Part shown: piece by piece, positions 25,827-37,316 of the stretch | How positions within the stretch are numbered: position 1 is the stretch's first letter | Layout: each line of letters opens with the position of its first letter | DNA from: Prochlorococcus sp. AG-436-C14 | GTDB lineage: Bacteria > Cyanobacteriota > Cyanobacteriia > PCC-6307 > Cyanobiaceae | Assembly: GCA_003209755.1 (NCBI GenBank) | Contig: QCPD01000002.1 | Location: 62,001-126,000 of the forward strand | Reading direction: 5' to 3' | Length of the DNA stretch: 64,000 bases | Notes under the pieces: model-generated | What the model saw: the letters and a program-made list of their open reading frames with translations, nothing else | Told to the model about the DNA's origin: nothing | The model's database searches: none | Program-made: the position numbers and the translations under genes

Positions 25827-27749
25827 TTATTTATTTTCATTTGGATGAAAATAATTTCGAATAACACCAGCAGTAGATGATCCTAAGCCTGGTGTTGCTG
25901 AAAGTTCGGAAAGAGATGCCATTTGTATTGCCTCTATTGATCTAAAATGCTCCAATAATAATTTGATTCTTTGTGGTCCCAATCCAGGAATCTCATTTAA
26001 TTGAGAGCGTTTCATACGCTGACTTCTTTTTTGTCTGTGAAAGGTAATTGCAAACCTATGAGCTTCATCTCTAAGCCTTCTTAGCAAAAGCATTGCTGGT
26101 TGATTGGGGTCAGTGTCTAATGATTGTTTAACATTTGGAATAAATATCTCTTCTTTCTTCTTGGCTAAAGATATAAGATTTATATTTTGATCAAGATTCA
26201 ACTTCTGTAAAGCCTCTAATACCGAACTTAATTGCCCTTTACCTCCATCTATTACGACTAAATCAGGCCAGTCATTCAAATTATCCTTGTCTAATACACT
26301 AGATTCATTGCTTGATAGTTTATTCATATCACCACCATCATCTTTATAACGAGCCCATCTTCTAAATCTCCTAGTAATAACTTCAGCCATTGATTCAAAA
26401 TCGTCACTATGTCCTAATTTTATATTTGAACTCTTAATTTTATATTTTCTATAATGTTGCCTAGCTGCAATACCATCAATAAATACCACCTGAGAAGCTA
26501 CAGCATCACTACCTTGTATATGACTAATATCATAACATTCAATTCTTTTTGGAATTTTTATTAAATCAAGTATATTGGTTAAATCGTCAAGCTCAACTAA
26601 ATTTTTATCATGAGATTGTCTTATTCTTTTTAACTCCATATTTGCATTCTTTTCTACTAATTTTATAATTTCTGCCTTCTTAGATCTTTTTGGGATTGTA
26701 ATACTAACTTTTTGCTTTTTTAATTCACTTAGCCAATCCGATAGTATATCTGTATTTTGTAATTGATGTTGAACTAATATTTCTGAAGGTATTTCAATCG
26801 GATCTACATTTGAATAATGATTCTCTACAACTTTTTGAAGTATTTGAGAAGTACTGAGATTATTATTATCTGAGAAATACCCAAGTCTTCCAATTAATTT
26901 TCCTGATCGCATTTGAAAAATTTGAATAGAGGATATATTCTCTTCTGATGCTAATGCGATTATATCTCTGCATACAGATGAATCAGGAATAATCATCTTT
27001 TGAGATTCATACAATCTATCTATACCCTTTAGCTGATCTCTGACAGATCCTGCTTCTTCAAATTTCAATGACTCTGAAAAAGATTGCATCTGTTTTTCTA
27101 ATAATAGTCTCAATTCTTCTGTTCTACCTTGAAATATCATTTCAACTCGTTTTAGTGTATTTTTATAATCTTCTGAACTAATTTCTTCTTGACAAACACC
27201 TGGACATCTTCCAATTGAATAGTTAAGACAGGTTCTATCTTTGTAAAGTGGTATTCTTCTTTGTCTAAGAGGAAACAGTTTTTTTATACTAAATAACGTC
27301 TGTCTAAGTAAATAAACATCTACGTAGGGACCATAATATTTATCTTTTATCTGTCTTTCACGCCTTCTCCTAGTTAAAAAGATTCTTGGATATTTATCAC
27401 CCCAAGTTATACAAATATAGGGATATTTCTTATCATCTTTTAATAGAACATTAAAATAGGGTTGATTTGATTTAATTAAATTTGATTCAAGAGTTAAGGC
27501 TTCACTTTCGTTATCAGTAACTATTAACTCAATATCTACAACCTGCCTTACCATTAAAGAAATTCTTGGACTCAATTCATCACTTGCTCGAAAATAACTT
27601 CTAACTCTATTCCTTAACTTTTTTGACTTGCCAACATATAACAATCTGTCCTCACTATCTTTCATCAAATAACAACCCGGATCATTTGGTAAATCCTTCA
27701 AAAAATTCGATAGTCTTGACTTGTCCTTAATTAACGGCGTTAATTCCAC
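25827..27749 (-). CDS. uvrC: excinuclease ABC subunit C
   Basis: A nucleotide excision repair endonuclease that cuts both sides of a lesion held by UvrB. At 640 aa it has the expected order: a GIY-YIG nuclease at the N-terminus (PGCYLMKDSEDRLLYVGKSK, about 24-43), a Cys cluster (CLNYSIGRCPGVCQ), a UVR helix-hairpin that contacts UvrB (LRLLLEKQMQSFSESLKFEEA), an RNase H-like nuclease (ECYDISHIQGSDAVASQ and DLVVIDGGKGQL) and C-terminal helix-hairpin-helix motifs (LNEIPGLGPQRIKLLL, LSATPGLGSSTAGVI). It is followed closely upstream by the flavin reductase gene on the same strand (18-base gap). Confidence 0.97.
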   Translation of the reverse strand: MELTPLIKDKSRLSNFLKDLPNDPGCYLMKDSEDRLLYVGKSKKLRNRVRSYFRASDELSPRISLMVRQVVDIELIVTDNESEALTLESNLIKSNQPYFNVLLKDDKKYPYICITWGDKYPRIFLTRRRRERQIKDKYYGPYVDVYLLRQTLFSIKKLFPLRQRRIPLYKDRTCLNYSIGRCPGVCQEEISSEDYKNTLKRVEMIFQGRTEELRLLLEKQMQSFSESLKFEEAGSVRDQLKGIDRLYESQKMIIPDSSVCRDIIALASEENISSIQIFQMRSGKLIGRLGYFSDNNNLSTSQILQKVVENHYSNVDPIEIPSEILVQHQLQNTDILSDWLSELKKQKVSITIPKRSKKAEIIKLVEKNANMELKRIRQSHDKNLVELDDLTNILDLIKIPKRIECYDISHIQGSDAVASQVVFIDGIAARQHYRKYKIKSSNIKLGHSDDFESMAEVITRRFRRWARYKDDGGDMNKLSSNESSVLDKDNLNDWPDLVVIDGGKGQLSSVLEALQKLNLDQNINLISLAKKKEEIFIPNVKQSLDTDPNQPAMLLLRRLRDEAHRFAITFHRQKRSQRMKRSQLNEIPGLGPQRIKLLLEHFRSIEAIQMASLSELSATPGLGSSTAGVIRNYFHPNENK

Positions 27750-27767
27750 CGATCTTGTCTCTTTAAA

Positions 27768-28250
27768 TTAGCCACCATAGTTCCATCCTGTACTCGCTAA
27801 ATTTAATGCAGATCCATCTTTATTCAATACAGCACTCTTTACTTCAGCGACAAAGACTGTATGGTCACCGTGTTCTACGCCTGAAATAACTTCACATTCA
27901 ACGCCACCTATTACATCTTCGATTAAGGGCATACCAAACTCTCCATAGGTGAATTTACAAGCATCAAATCGTCCACCTAATCCTTTTTGAGGCTTAAAGA
28001 AAACAGCTGCTAGATCCTTTTGATCTTCCCTCAATACATTTAAAGAAAACATCTTAGTTCTTTGAATTATTCCATGACTAGATCCATCAGCGCGAACTGC
28101 CATTACAACTAAAGGAGGCGAAAATGAACCTTGTGTTACCCAACTAGCAGTAAAACCATTTATTTCATCTCCTTCTCTTACTGCACATATAAATAATCCA
28201 TGAGGGATTTTGCGCAAAAGAACTTTTTTAGCATCCTGATTAAGAGTCAT
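27768..28250 (-). CDS. flavin reductase-like FMN-binding protein
   Basis: 160 aa, a single flavin reductase-like domain: LRKIPHGLFICAVREGDEIN, then GFTASWVTQGSFSPPLVVMA (isoalloxazine-binding loop), MFSLNVLREDQKDLA and a late EHGDHTVFVAEV strand. It matches the family of the C-terminal domain of cyanobacterial flavodiiron proteins and stand-alone NAD(P)H:flavin reductases. Electron partner and substrate are unknown. It shares a strand with uvrC, 18 bases upstream, and diverges from coaD with a 67-base gap. Confidence 0.82.
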   Translation of the reverse strand: MTLNQDAKKVLLRKIPHGLFICAVREGDEINGFTASWVTQGSFSPPLVVMAVRADGSSHGIIQRTKMFSLNVLREDQKDLAAVFFKPQKGLGGRFDACKFTYGEFGMPLIEDVIGGVECEVISGVEHGDHTVFVAEVKSAVLNKDGSALNLASTGWNYGG

Positions 28251-28317
28251 GCGCTTTGATACGTTTGTATATATGAGATTCTATGAAAGAAATGGACTTT
28301 TTTAAAGTTAAAAAACC

Positions 28318-28794
28318 ATGAAGGCACTTTATCCTGGTAGTTTCGACCCATTAACATTTGGACACCTTGATTTAATTCAAAGAGGAAGTGACTTATTTGG
28401 AGAAGTTCTCATTGCAGTATTAGAAAATCCTTCAAAAAAGGCTACTTTCTCGTGCGAAAGAAGAATAGAGCAGATTAAAAATGCTACCAGAGATATAGCA
28501 GGTTGTAGAACAATAGCTTTTAAAGGTTTAACGGTCGATTGTGCTCGTGAACATAATGCGGATCTTATTTTAAGAGGATTAAGAGCCATGAGTGATTTTG
28601 AATATGAACTACAGGTTGCTCATACAAATAGGTCTTTAAATAATCAATACGAAACTATTTTTCTCGCGACAGAAACACATCATAGTTTTTTAAGTAGCTC
28701 TGTAGTTAAAGAAGTCGCAAGATTTGGTGGCGAGATTCGTCATATGGTTCCAGAGTTTATAGCCAAAGATCTTTTAGCACTAAATAATACTTAA
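28318..28794 (+). CDS. coaD: phosphopantetheine adenylyltransferase
   Basis: The fourth step of coenzyme A synthesis: 4'-phosphopantetheine plus ATP gives dephospho-CoA. The nucleotidyltransferase motif [18 protein letters not shown] (5-22) includes His16 of the T/HxGH site. [20 protein letters not shown] and the C-terminal [15 protein letters not shown] (ISSTxVKE variant) are also present. 158 aa is the standard size. The 3' end overlaps dacB on the other strand by 4 bases. Confidence 0.97.
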   Translation: MKALYPGSFDPLTFGHLDLIQRGSDLFGEVLIAVLENPSKKATFSCERRIEQIKNATRDIAGCRTIAFKGLTVDCAREHNADLILRGLRAMSDFEYELQVAHTNRSLNNQYETIFLATETHHSFLSSSVVKEVARFGGEIRHMVPEFIAKDLLALNNT

Positions 28795-30023
28795 TTACAA
28801 TTATCGATCTCATCAACTATTGATAATATTCTCATTATATGTTTTGTCGAATTATCCATATTGTTAACTATAATGCTAAAAACTTTGGCCTCTCCTAATA
28901 TAATACCAGAAACGGATCTAACATTATTAAGTCTTCCTGATTTAGCCAAAATTCTACCCTTAAGGTTTGCTGGAGCATTTACATTAGCTAACGAGCCCCT
29001 AACACCTAATATTGAAAATGATGAAAAATAATAGTCAGAAAATCTGTTAAGTTTCATTCTTCTCAAAAACTGAGATAATCCATATGTGGTTACTCTATTC
29101 TTTCTTGATAAACCACTAGCATCTGCAAATATAAAATTGTCAGAATTAAAGTTTTGATCTTTTATCCAATTACTGTATTTTAGATTAGGAAAATCATGAG
29201 ACCAGTCATTTAATGCATGTCTGAAAATAACTTCAGCAGTAAAATTATGGCTCTCAGAATTTACAAGATTTAGTAAAATATATAAAGGGGCAGAATTGAT
29301 AACTTTAATTGTCGAAATATAATCAATAGGATTGTCTTCATTCACAGATTTAACAAAATATTTTTTAGATAAATTCTTTTTTCTTAGAGCATTCTCTAAC
29401 TCATAAATAAAATTATTAATTGGATTATTTAAAGAATTAATACTTGTATTACTAGCTATTGAATACTTAGTAATAGGAGCTCCATATTCTTCTTTTCTAT
29501 CGGCATTCGACCAGCTTGAAGGCCACCAATTACTTGAATCTATACTTTTAATTATTATTGGTATTTTTAAATTAGGATTATAGTTGCTATTATTAAGATC
29601 ATTAATTAACTCTCCTAAATGACTTCTATCAAAATCAGGATCCCCAGATGCTTCAATATACAAACTTCCATCATTTGTTTCTTTTAATGATGTATTAAGG
29701 GTATAATAAGGTCCTAAGATATCTAAAGAAAAAGCACTTGAAAGAATCTTCTGATTAGATGCTGGTATCCTAGGTATTTTGCCATTAATATCTACAATAA
29801 AATCCCCAGAATCGTCTAAAATACTAATGCTGATATTAGAATTAAAGTTATAAGTATAATCTTCCAATTTATTTTGCAAAGGTTCACATATATTAAACTT
29901 TTCAGGACTTATAGTATTAATATTAAGCCTTTGTCTAATGTATGAATATAATGATATTATATTACCATTAACTATATTTATAGATAAAATCAAGCCAATA
30001 AATATATATAATTTTTTATTCAT
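28791..30023 (-). CDS. dacB: D-alanyl-D-alanine carboxypeptidase (PBP4 type)
   Basis: A 410-aa S13-family serine peptidase that trims peptidoglycan stem peptides. The N-terminal hydrophobic segment (about 4-25) is a signal or anchor. The three active motifs are SxxK (Ser89-Asn-Gln-Lys92), SxN in [11 protein letters not shown] and KSG in [15 protein letters not shown], replacing the usual [18 protein letters not shown] is a further family signature. It is somewhat shorter than E. coli DacB (about 477 aa), mostly in the inserted domains. It is followed in the same direction by the DUF1995 gene upstream (4-base gap). Confidence 0.88.
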   Translation of the reverse strand: MNKKLYIFIGLILSINIVNGNIISLYSYIRQRLNINTISPEKFNICEPLQNKLEDYTYNFNSNISISILDDSGDFIVDINGKIPRIPASNQKILSSAFSLDILGPYYTLNTSLKETNDGSLYIEASGDPDFDRSHLGELINDLNNSNYNPNLKIPIIIKSIDSSNWWPSSWSNADRKEEYGAPITKYSIASNTSINSLNNPINNFIYELENALRKKNLSKKYFVKSVNEDNPIDYISTIKVINSAPLYILLNLVNSESHNFTAEVIFRHALNDWSHDFPNLKYSNWIKDQNFNSDNFIFADASGLSRKNRVTTYGLSQFLRRMKLNRFSDYYFSSFSILGVRGSLANVNAPANLKGRILAKSGRLNNVRSVSGIILGEAKVFSIIVNNMDNSTKHIMRILSIVDEIDNCN

Positions 30024-30027
30024 ACAA

Positions 30028-30651
30028 TTATAAGTTTAGTATTATAGTTTCATCGTCAGGACGTTTATCAAATGACTTAACAAATGAATATCCATTAGTT
30101 TCTAATTTAAAAAGCTTCCAATTATCAGGAAATCTTTTTAACAATGCACCCATAGATAATGGCTGAATAAAATAAATTACTTTCCATTTTTTAGCAAATC
30201 TTTTTCTCATTTCTCTACCGACACTTCCAATTCCTACTATTGGATCTTCTAACTTACCATTAATCATAATTATGGAAGAATTAGTATGGGAACATACTTG
30301 CTCAAACATCTCAATATCATATGGTTGAGGGGAACAAACTAATAACACTGAATTCAACGAATCTGTAGAATTAATAAACTCCTTAAAAGTAAAAATCTTA
30401 TTAGCCAATTCAGGGTTATCTCTTTTAGCAAGAGCCGCTCCGCCAGCATCGGCCCACAATAAAATATTATCTAATTTAATTTCAGTAAGTTTATGAGATA
30501 AACGAAAGATTATTGGATTGATTCTTAATCCTTCAAATTTAAGGTTGATAGAAAGAAAAGATTGTTCTGAATTACTTAAAAAATAACTTTGAATTGATTC
30601 ATAAACATTTGATTCTGCTTCTATAAGATCTGATGGCAGCTTATTCTTCAT
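30028..30651 (-). CDS. DUF1995 family protein, 207 aa
   Basis: Matches the DUF1995 family of cyanobacteria and plastids: acidic N-terminus, LSINLKFEGLRINPIIFRL strand-rich segment, ILLWADAGGAALAKRDNPEL, IIMINGKLEDP...GIGSVGREMRKRFAKKW, and a closing FVKSFDKRPDDETII. Members have a P-loop-like or adenylate-kinase-associated fold, but the enzymatic role is not established. No membrane segment. It sits between a cysteine desulfurase and dacB on one strand with 4-7 base gaps, so all three are probably one transcript. Confidence 0.8.
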   Translation of the reverse strand: MKNKLPSDLIEAESNVYESIQSYFLSNSEQSFLSINLKFEGLRINPIIFRLSHKLTEIKLDNILLWADAGGAALAKRDNPELANKIFTFKEFINSTDSLNSVLLVCSPQPYDIEMFEQVCSHTNSSIIMINGKLEDPIVGIGSVGREMRKRFAKKWKVIYFIQPLSMGALLKRFPDNWKLFKLETNGYSFVKSFDKRPDDETIILNL

Positions 30652-30658
30652 TTGATGT

Positions 30659-31840
30659 TCATTGTTTTTTAAGTTCTAAAGATTGCAATGATTTATATAT
30701 TATATTTGAAACTGAGTTAATATCATCATTTGAAATCCATGGGCCAATAGTTATTCTTAATCCAGATTCTTGGAGTGGTTTATCAACATTAATTGCTACC
30801 AGTATGGGATTTGGTCCTTGACTAGATGATGAGCAAGCACTACCACTACTTATATAAACACCGTGTTGTGACAATAATCTAACAATTTCTCTACCTTTAA
30901 TTGGAATCATTGATTTTGTATGACAAAGAAATGAAAGATTATTAGGTAGTCGTTCTTTATGAGGACCAATAAAAGTAAGTTGTTTATTCTTATCAAGATT
31001 TTTTTTTAAAAGAGAAGTCATTTGTGAAACATTATTCTCAGGAAATAAAGTTTGATTAGCTTTAACTTCTATATATTCATTTAGTAGGTCAATTGCTGTC
31101 GAAAAACCTGCAATAAGGGGAACTGACTCAGTCCCAGATCTTATAGAGCCATTTTTAAATCCATATGAAGGATCATTCAGTAATAAATCTCGAACGCCAC
31201 TTCGCAGCATTAATAATCCAATACCTTTAGGGCCTTGAAGTTTATGCGCAGAGGCACTAAGCATATCAACATTTAATTTACTCCAATCAATAAGACCGCT
31301 GGGTAGAACCTGTGTGGCATCAGTATGAAAAAGTATATTTCGTTTTTTACATTCCATACCTATGAGATTTATGGGCTGAATGGACCCAATCTCGCTTTGG
31401 CCCCAGATTATCGAAACCAATTTTGTTGGAGGAGATAGCATCTCCTCCAACAAATCTAGGTCAATAATTCCATAACGATCTACAGGCCAGTATTTAATAT
31501 CCCAGCCATCATTAAATAATTGATTGGCTATTAAGTTAATAGAAGGGTGTTCAACGCTACTTATAACCAGTCTTCCTTTATCAAGAGTATTAGATACAAC
31601 TTTAAGAGAAAGATAATTTGACTCAGTTGCTCCAGATGTGAAAAAAATGTCGTCAGATGAAGCTTTTAATTTATTAGCTATTGATAATCTAGATCTTTCC
31701 AAAATCTCTCTTGCAATAACACCAACTTTATGGATACTTGATGGATTCCCCCAGCATTCAGATTGAATATCCTTTAGTTTATTAATAACATCTATATGTG
31801 GCGGAGTAGTCGCTGATGCATCGAGATAAATATTATTCAT
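30659..31840 (-). CDS. cysteine desulfurase (NifS/IscS-type)
   Basis: A PLP enzyme that takes sulfur from cysteine for iron-sulfur clusters and thiolated tRNA. Motifs: MNNIYLDASATTPPHIDVI start, FTSGATESNYLSLK, VDMLSASAHKLQGPKGIGLL (the Lys forms the PLP aldimine), and the active loop SSGSACSSSSQGP with Cys336 as the persulfide-bearing residue. At 393 aa it is a class I NifS/IscS type rather than SufS. It is closely followed by DUF1995 and preceded by dapF, 12 bases away, on the same strand. Which of the cell's desulfurases it is cannot be told from sequence alone. Confidence 0.93.
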   Translation of the reverse strand: MNNIYLDASATTPPHIDVINKLKDIQSECWGNPSSIHKVGVIAREILERSRLSIANKLKASSDDIFFTSGATESNYLSLKVVSNTLDKGRLVISSVEHPSINLIANQLFNDGWDIKYWPVDRYGIIDLDLLEEMLSPPTKLVSIIWGQSEIGSIQPINLIGMECKKRNILFHTDATQVLPSGLIDWSKLNVDMLSASAHKLQGPKGIGLLMLRSGVRDLLLNDPSYGFKNGSIRSGTESVPLIAGFSTAIDLLNEYIEVKANQTLFPENNVSQMTSLLKKNLDKNKQLTFIGPHKERLPNNLSFLCHTKSMIPIKGREIVRLLSQHGVYISSGSACSSSSQGPNPILVAINVDKPLQESGLRITIGPWISNDDINSVSNIIYKSLQSLELKKQ

Positions 31841-31852
31841 ATTGAAGAGTGA

Positions 31853-32707
31853 TTAAATATCTATCTGTCCACTAAATACTTTTAATGCAGGCCCCTGCAT
31901 TAATACTGGACCTGCTTGATTGGGCCATTCAATTTCTAATTTTCCACCTGGTAAAAAAATATTAGCGTTGTTTAAAGTTTTACCTAACTTAGATGTTACT
32001 ACAAGACAAGCGCAGGCTCCTGTACCACAAGCTAGTGTAGGCCCACAACCCCTTTCCCATACTTTAACTTTAATATTTGATCTATCGATTAATTCAACAA
32101 AATGAACATTGGTATCATTGGGAAATGTATTGTGTTTTTCAAGGAATCTCCCCCACTCTTCAAATGGTATATTTTGAATATTATCAACAAATACTATCAT
32201 ATGAGGATTTCCCATACTAGCTGCATACACGTTTAAAATTTGATCATTTATAGTAATACTGCCATTAGGAACTGTTAAATTATTCATTGACAATTTTGTA
32301 GGTATATCTTCAGGAGAAAGAATAGGTTCCCCCATATTTACTTTAATATTTTCATTACAAGCAATAGAGGTAAGAATTAGACCAGCCTTAGTTTCAATTC
32401 GAATTTCAGACTTATCTTTAATTTCATTATTATCGTTTAAAAAAGCAATCAAGCATCTTATACCGTTGCCACACATTTCTGGTTCAGAACCATCAGAATT
32501 AAATATCCTCATTTTAACAAAACATTTATTTTTGGACTCTAAGATAAGAATAATTCCATCAGCTCCGATGCCAAAATTTCTATTACATAGATGTTCAATA
32601 AAGTTATCCTTATTTTCACTAAATAAATTATCTAAGTTATTACCACGAGCATCAAAGATAATAAAGTCGTTACCAAGTCCTTGATATTTTGAGAAATTAT
32701 TTTTCAT
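31853..32707 (-). CDS. dapF: diaminopimelate epimerase
   Basis: Converts LL- to meso-diaminopimelate for lysine and peptidoglycan. The two catalytic cysteines lie in EPEMCGNGIRC (Cys79) and TLACGTGACAC. Other family markers are KYQGLGNDFIIFDAR at the N-terminus, FGIGADGIILI and GNPHMIVFVDN. 284 aa is typical. It diverges from leuS, with a 135-base gap. It is the first gene of a probable dapF-desulfurase-DUF1995-dacB transcript, two of whose genes concern the cell wall. Confidence 0.97.
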   Translation of the reverse strand: MKNNFSKYQGLGNDFIIFDARGNNLDNLFSENKDNFIEHLCNRNFGIGADGIILILESKNKCFVKMRIFNSDGSEPEMCGNGIRCLIAFLNDNNEIKDKSEIRIETKAGLILTSIACNENIKVNMGEPILSPEDIPTKLSMNNLTVPNGSITINDQILNVYAASMGNPHMIVFVDNIQNIPFEEWGRFLEKHNTFPNDTNVHFVELIDRSNIKVKVWERGCGPTLACGTGACACLVVTSKLGKTLNNANIFLPGGKLEIEWPNQAGPVLMQGPALKVFSGQIDI

Positions 32708-32829
32708 GATTTAAATTTTGTTTAACTTTGTTCTTAGAAAATAAAGCGTTCTTGGTAGTAATTTCAATACTATTTGCATATTTGGCATCAATTTATGAGA
32801 ATATTATCTGATTGGCAAATCAACTACTG

Positions 32830-32835
32830 AAGGAG
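32830..32835 (+). promoter_or_regulatory. Shine-Dalgarno supporting the TTG start of leuS
   Basis: AAGGAG lies 7 bases before the TTG at 32843. Few genes in the window have such a clear site, so it decides the start of leuS, which has no ATG before the catalytic domain. Confidence 0.7.
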
Positions 32836-32842
32836 ATCTTCC

Positions 32843-35431
32843 TTGAATAATACTACTTCAGAGATTATTGACCAGCGTTACGAGCCTCGTGATATAGAAG
32901 CTTATTGGCAAAAAGAGTGGGCTAATCAAGGGCTCTATAGAACAAATACTGAGGTAAACAAAGACAATACTTATTACGCGTTGTCAATGTTCCCATACCC
33001 TTCCGGCTCTTTACATATGGGGCACGTGAGGAATTATGTCATTACAGATGTACTGGCTAGATATAAAAGGATGCAAGGTTATAACGTCCTTCATCCAATG
33101 GGATGGGATGCCTTCGGTTTACCAGCAGAAAATGCAGCAATAGAGAGAGAGACAAGTCCATCTACCTGGACAGATAAAAATATTTCACAAATGAAAGAGC
33201 AATTAGATCGACTTGGATTATCAATAGATTGGTCTAAAGAAGTTACAACTTGCAAAGAAGATTATTATAAATGGACTCAATATATATTCAATCAATTACA
33301 TAAAAATAATCTTGCCTATCAAAAAAAAGCAACAGTAAATTGGGATCCAATTGATCAAACTGTTCTTGCAAATGAACAAGTAGATGCTGAAGGTAAATCT
33401 TGGAGATCTGGAGCTAAAGTTGAGAAAAAGGATTTAAACCAATGGTTTTTAAGTATTACAAGTTTTGCCGAAGATCTAAATAAGGATTTAGTTAAGCTTA
33501 AAGACTGGCCAGAAAGAGTCAGGATTATGCAAAAAAATTGGATTGGTAAATCAATCGGCGCTGAAATAACATTTGATATCAAAAGTCTTAACCAAAAAAT
33601 AAAAGCATTCACTACAAGAATCGATACAGTCTATGGCGTAAGTTATCTTGTCTTAGCTTCAAATCATCCATTAGTTGATCAATTAATAAACGAAAAAGAT
33701 ATTGATCAATTAAAAGAATTTAGAAAGACACAAGAAAAGTTAAGTGATCTAGAACGTAATTCAGATAGTAGAAAAAAACTTGGAATGTATCTAGGAGTAA
33801 ATGCTATTAATCCAGCAAATAATAAAGAGATACCTGTTTGGATTGGTGATTATGTGATTATGGAATATGGGACTGGAGCTGTAATGGGTGTTCCCGCTCA
33901 CGATAGTAGAGATTATAAGTTTGCTAAATCATATGATTTACCAATTAAATATGTCATAAGACCCAATAATGATGAAGATGATAGTTATTTAAATGCTGCA
34001 TATGTAGATAAAGGAATCATTATCAATTCAGATATATTCAATGGAATTGAGTCTGATATTGCAAAAACAAAAATACTTGAATTTGGTTCTAATGCTAATT
34101 GGGCAATACCAAAAATTACTTATAAGTTAAGGGATTGGCTTATATCAAGACAACGATATTGGGGCTGCCCGATTCCAATAATTAATTGTAAGAAGTGTGG
34201 TCAAGTCAGAGTCCCAGACGAGGATCTTCCTGTTTCTCTACCTATTGATATTAAATTAACTGGAAAAGGAAAGTCACCTTTAACCACAAAAACAGAATGG
34301 ATAAATACTAGTTGTCCTAAATGTGGAATTGAAGCAAAAAGAGAAACTGACACAATGGACACTTTTATGTGTTCATCTTGGTACTTTTTAAGATATATAA
34401 ACCCTAAAAATGAGGAGAATCCATTTATAAAAAGCGAAATAGATAAATGGCTGCCAGTTAAACAATATGTTGGTGGTATTGAACACGCAATCTTACATTT
34501 ACTTTATTCAAGATTTTTAACCAAGGCTCTAAAGAGTTGTGGATTAATAAATATCGATGAACCCTTTAAGAAACTATTAACTCAGGGTATGGTTCAAGCT
34601 ATTACTTTTAAAAATCCAAATACTAATAAATATTATTCAAAAGATCAAATTAAAGATATTAATGACCCTAAAGATCCAATTACTGGAGAAAAAATTGAAA
34701 TTATCTATGAAAAGATGTCAAAGTCTAAATATAATGGTGTAGACCCAACATTAGTCATCGATAAATATGGTGCAGACACAGCTAGAATGTTTATTCTTTT
34801 TAAAGCTCCTCCTGAAAAAGATTTAGAATGGGATGACTCAGATGTTGAAGGACAATATCGATTTATACAGAGACTCTGGAAATTTGTTATTAATACTTTA
34901 GAACTAACAAAAAGTAATTCCAGATTAAATATAGAAAATGAAAAGTCTAAAGATGATGAAGCTTTACGTCTAATTAATATTGCTATTCAAGAAATTACTG
35001 ATGATCTGGACAATCTTCAATTTAATACAGCGATATCTGAACTCATGAAAGCGGTGAATGGAATAAGTTCAATAGTTAATAACTGTAGTAATGAAACTCT
35101 AACTAATGTTATTTCAATATTAATTAAAATTACTTCTCCATTTTCTCCTCATATTGCAGAGGAGCTTTGGAAGACTATCGGAAATAGTCAAAGTATTCAT
35201 CTTCAGTCATGGCCTAAATTCGATGCAGCAGCAATTGAACAAGATACTTTTAAACTTATGATTCAAATTAATGGAAAAGTTAGAGGATCAATCGATGCTA
35301 GTAAAAAACTATCTAAAGACGAATTAGGGGATATAGCTATTAAAAGTGAGGCAGCTCAGAAGTGGATAGGTGGCAAAGAACCAAAACGAATAATTGCTGT
35401 TCCAAATAAATTAGTGAATATAGTTATTTAA
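32843..35431 (+). CDS. leuS: leucyl-tRNA synthetase
   Basis: 862 aa. It starts at TTG with a good Shine-Dalgarno; the first internal Met ([14 protein letters not shown]) is inside the HIGH region and too late. HIGH is HMGH, and KMSKS is at 624-628. The CP1 editing domain contains [19 protein letters not shown] and [18 protein letters not shown], the second with the conserved Asp needed for hydrolysis of mischarged tRNA. A zinc knuckle ([10 protein letters not shown]... CPKCG) lies at about 450-500. The C-terminus has the anticodon-binding helices and the leucine-specific end ([12 protein letters not shown]). It converges on pgi with a 3-base gap. Confidence 0.97.
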   Translation: MNNTTSEIIDQRYEPRDIEAYWQKEWANQGLYRTNTEVNKDNTYYALSMFPYPSGSLHMGHVRNYVITDVLARYKRMQGYNVLHPMGWDAFGLPAENAAIERETSPSTWTDKNISQMKEQLDRLGLSIDWSKEVTTCKEDYYKWTQYIFNQLHKNNLAYQKKATVNWDPIDQTVLANEQVDAEGKSWRSGAKVEKKDLNQWFLSITSFAEDLNKDLVKLKDWPERVRIMQKNWIGKSIGAEITFDIKSLNQKIKAFTTRIDTVYGVSYLVLASNHPLVDQLINEKDIDQLKEFRKTQEKLSDLERNSDSRKKLGMYLGVNAINPANNKEIPVWIGDYVIMEYGTGAVMGVPAHDSRDYKFAKSYDLPIKYVIRPNNDEDDSYLNAAYVDKGIIINSDIFNGIESDIAKTKILEFGSNANWAIPKITYKLRDWLISRQRYWGCPIPIINCKKCGQVRVPDEDLPVSLPIDIKLTGKGKSPLTTKTEWINTSCPKCGIEAKRETDTMDTFMCSSWYFLRYINPKNEENPFIKSEIDKWLPVKQYVGGIEHAILHLLYSRFLTKALKSCGLINIDEPFKKLLTQGMVQAITFKNPNTNKYYSKDQIKDINDPKDPITGEKIEIIYEKMSKSKYNGVDPTLVIDKYGADTARMFILFKAPPEKDLEWDDSDVEGQYRFIQRLWKFVINTLELTKSNSRLNIENEKSKDDEALRLINIAIQEITDDLDNLQFNTAISELMKAVNGISSIVNNCSNETLTNVISILIKITSPFSPHIAEELWKTIGNSQSIHLQSWPKFDAAAIEQDTFKLMIQINGKVRGSIDASKKLSKDELGDIAIKSEAAQKWIGGKEPKRIIAVPNKLVNIVI

Positions 35432-35434
35432 CAA

Positions 35435-37033
35435 TCAATTTTTCGAAATAATTAATTGATCTGGATTTGATTGATTACCATTCATTGAATAATGATCAGA
35501 ATTTTCTGAAAGTTTTCTCAGTATTAAATAAATCGACTCAGTTGAGTCAGTGGACAATGCCTCATTAATTTGACTTAAAGTTCTTCCTTCTCCATCTTCC
35601 AAAAGTTCTTCAATTTCTTTTTGAAGATTAATTATGTTTGTAGCGGCTTTTTTTCCAGCTTCAACGCCGGGTTGATTGTAAGCATTAACATTAATCAACT
35701 CTGCATATAGACTTACTGCTCGCTCAAATAAAGCAATTAAAGCTCCAAGACTAGATTCATCAAATGATTTAAATGTGATTGTCAAATTCTGTCTCCCACC
35801 TTCAGTCAATGCTGATCGAGTTCCTTGAAGAAAGCCTGATAAATAATCTCCTGGTCGTTTGCTCTTAACTTCTACTATCTCAGATGGGTCGTGAAGAATC
35901 TCAATAAAATTAACAAAGAAATTATCAACACCATCTCTTAATTGCTGCACATATGCATGCTGATCTGTAGAACCTTTATTTCCATAAACTGCGATACCTT
36001 GATTAACTTGATTTCCATCTCTATCTAACTTCTTGCCTAAGGATTCCATCACAAGTTGTTGAAGATATCTACTAAAAACTTCTAATCTGTCTCTATAGGG
36101 AAGTACTACCATATCTCTTAACCCTTTTCCATCTCCGGATTTGTACCAAGCTAAGGATAAAAGTGCTGCTGGGTTATTTTTAATGTCTTTTTCTCTTGTT
36201 AGAGCATCCATTTGAGATGCTCCATCTAAAAACTTGTTTATGTCAGCGCCAATTAGGGCGGCAGGCAATAATCCAACAGCACCAGTAACACTTGTCCTTC
36301 CACCAACCCAATCAGGTAAATCAAATATATCTAACCAATTTTCGTTAGTGGCTAAGACATCTAACTTACTCCCTTTTGATGTAATTGCTATAGCTCGAGA
36401 TGACCAATTCTGGTTGTTATCTTGGACAAACTTCATGGATTGCTCCATTCCTATCAAAGGTTCCGGAGTGCCACCTGATTTACTAACAACTACAAACAAA
36501 GTTGATTCAATATTAGCAAGAATAGAATTTAATTTATATGAAATCCCCTCTGGGTCTACATTGTCTAGAAAATGAAGATTCAATCCGATTGAATCTCTCT
36601 TAAATGACTCTTTAATAAGTAAGGGACCTAAACCACTACCACCTATACCTATCCAAAAAACATCTGTATATTTTTTGCCACCGCTGCTAGTTATTTCACC
36701 ATTTAATATTGATGCCCCAAACCTTGATATATCTTGAATTTCTTTAGTAATAGAGTCTGATATTTCTTTAGTTGGAGCAATCTTCGGATTTCGAAGCCAG
36801 TAATGACCAACTTGTCTTCTTTCATCAATATTGGCAATCGATCCATTCTCAAGACTTTCAACAGAATCAAAAGCTTTGGAATAAGTATCCTTAAATTCTT
36901 CAAAATCGTTTATATCCACATCCATTCTGCTTATATCTAGCCAAAAACCTAATGAATGATCGCTATATAAAAGGTCGCAGTACCTTATCCATTTATCGTT
37001 GTTATTCATCTGGAAGATCTCAGTTATTGCCAT
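35435..37033 (-). CDS. pgi: glucose-6-phosphate isomerase
   Basis: Interconverts glucose-6-phosphate and fructose-6-phosphate, linking glycogen and the pentose-phosphate route in cyanobacteria. Motifs: [19 protein letters not shown] (substrate phosphate site), [45 protein letters not shown] and [12 protein letters not shown] with the catalytic Lys near residue 460. 532 aa is normal. The start [13 protein letters not shown] may be read from Met1 or Met9. A 283-base divergent region separates it from purN and holds one possible micro-ORF. Confidence 0.96.
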   Translation of the reverse strand: MAITEIFQMNNNDKWIRYCDLLYSDHSLGFWLDISRMDVDINDFEEFKDTYSKAFDSVESLENGSIANIDERRQVGHYWLRNPKIAPTKEISDSITKEIQDISRFGASILNGEITSSGGKKYTDVFWIGIGGSGLGPLLIKESFKRDSIGLNLHFLDNVDPEGISYKLNSILANIESTLFVVVSKSGGTPEPLIGMEQSMKFVQDNNQNWSSRAIAITSKGSKLDVLATNENWLDIFDLPDWVGGRTSVTGAVGLLPAALIGADINKFLDGASQMDALTREKDIKNNPAALLSLAWYKSGDGKGLRDMVVLPYRDRLEVFSRYLQQLVMESLGKKLDRDGNQVNQGIAVYGNKGSTDQHAYVQQLRDGVDNFFVNFIEILHDPSEIVEVKSKRPGDYLSGFLQGTRSALTEGGRQNLTITFKSFDESSLGALIALFERAVSLYAELINVNAYNQPGVEAGKKAATNIINLQKEIEELLEDGEGRTLSQINEALSTDSTESIYLILRKLSENSDHYSMNGNQSNPDQLIISKN

Positions 37034-37083
37034 TATTGATAAAATAATACTCCTTAATGAGTTCTGTTAGCAGGTATTCTCGA

Positions 37084-37167
37084 ATGAGAGCCGTTAAACA
37101 AATTAATTTAATTTATATTAGTGAAGAATGGTTTTCAAATGGCGAATGTTTAGTAATTGACAAATAG
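37084..37167 (+). CDS. possible 27-aa peptide between pgi and purN
   Basis: ATG to TAG frame starting MRAVKQINLIYISEEWFSNG and ending ECLVIDK. The composition (Trp, Cys, balanced charge) is protein-like rather than typical of random A+T-rich DNA. There is no Shine-Dalgarno. It might be a short leader or a free micro-protein. Confidence 0.25.
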   Translation: MRAVKQINLIYISEEWFSNGECLVIDK

Positions 37168-37316
37168 GAATGTAAATACACATGAGAGTTTTTATTGACT
37201 AAGGTTAGGTTTAGCTAAATGTAGATTTAACTTTTCTTTACTATTAAATATGTCTTTATATTTATATATTGTAATTTCTTCTAAAGGTCATATATTTAAC
37301 TGTAAATAATCATTAT

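Noticed and set aside
36234..36575. Forward 113-codon frame inside pgi
   Set aside because: Antisense to the pgi active-site region, with no recognisable protein features.
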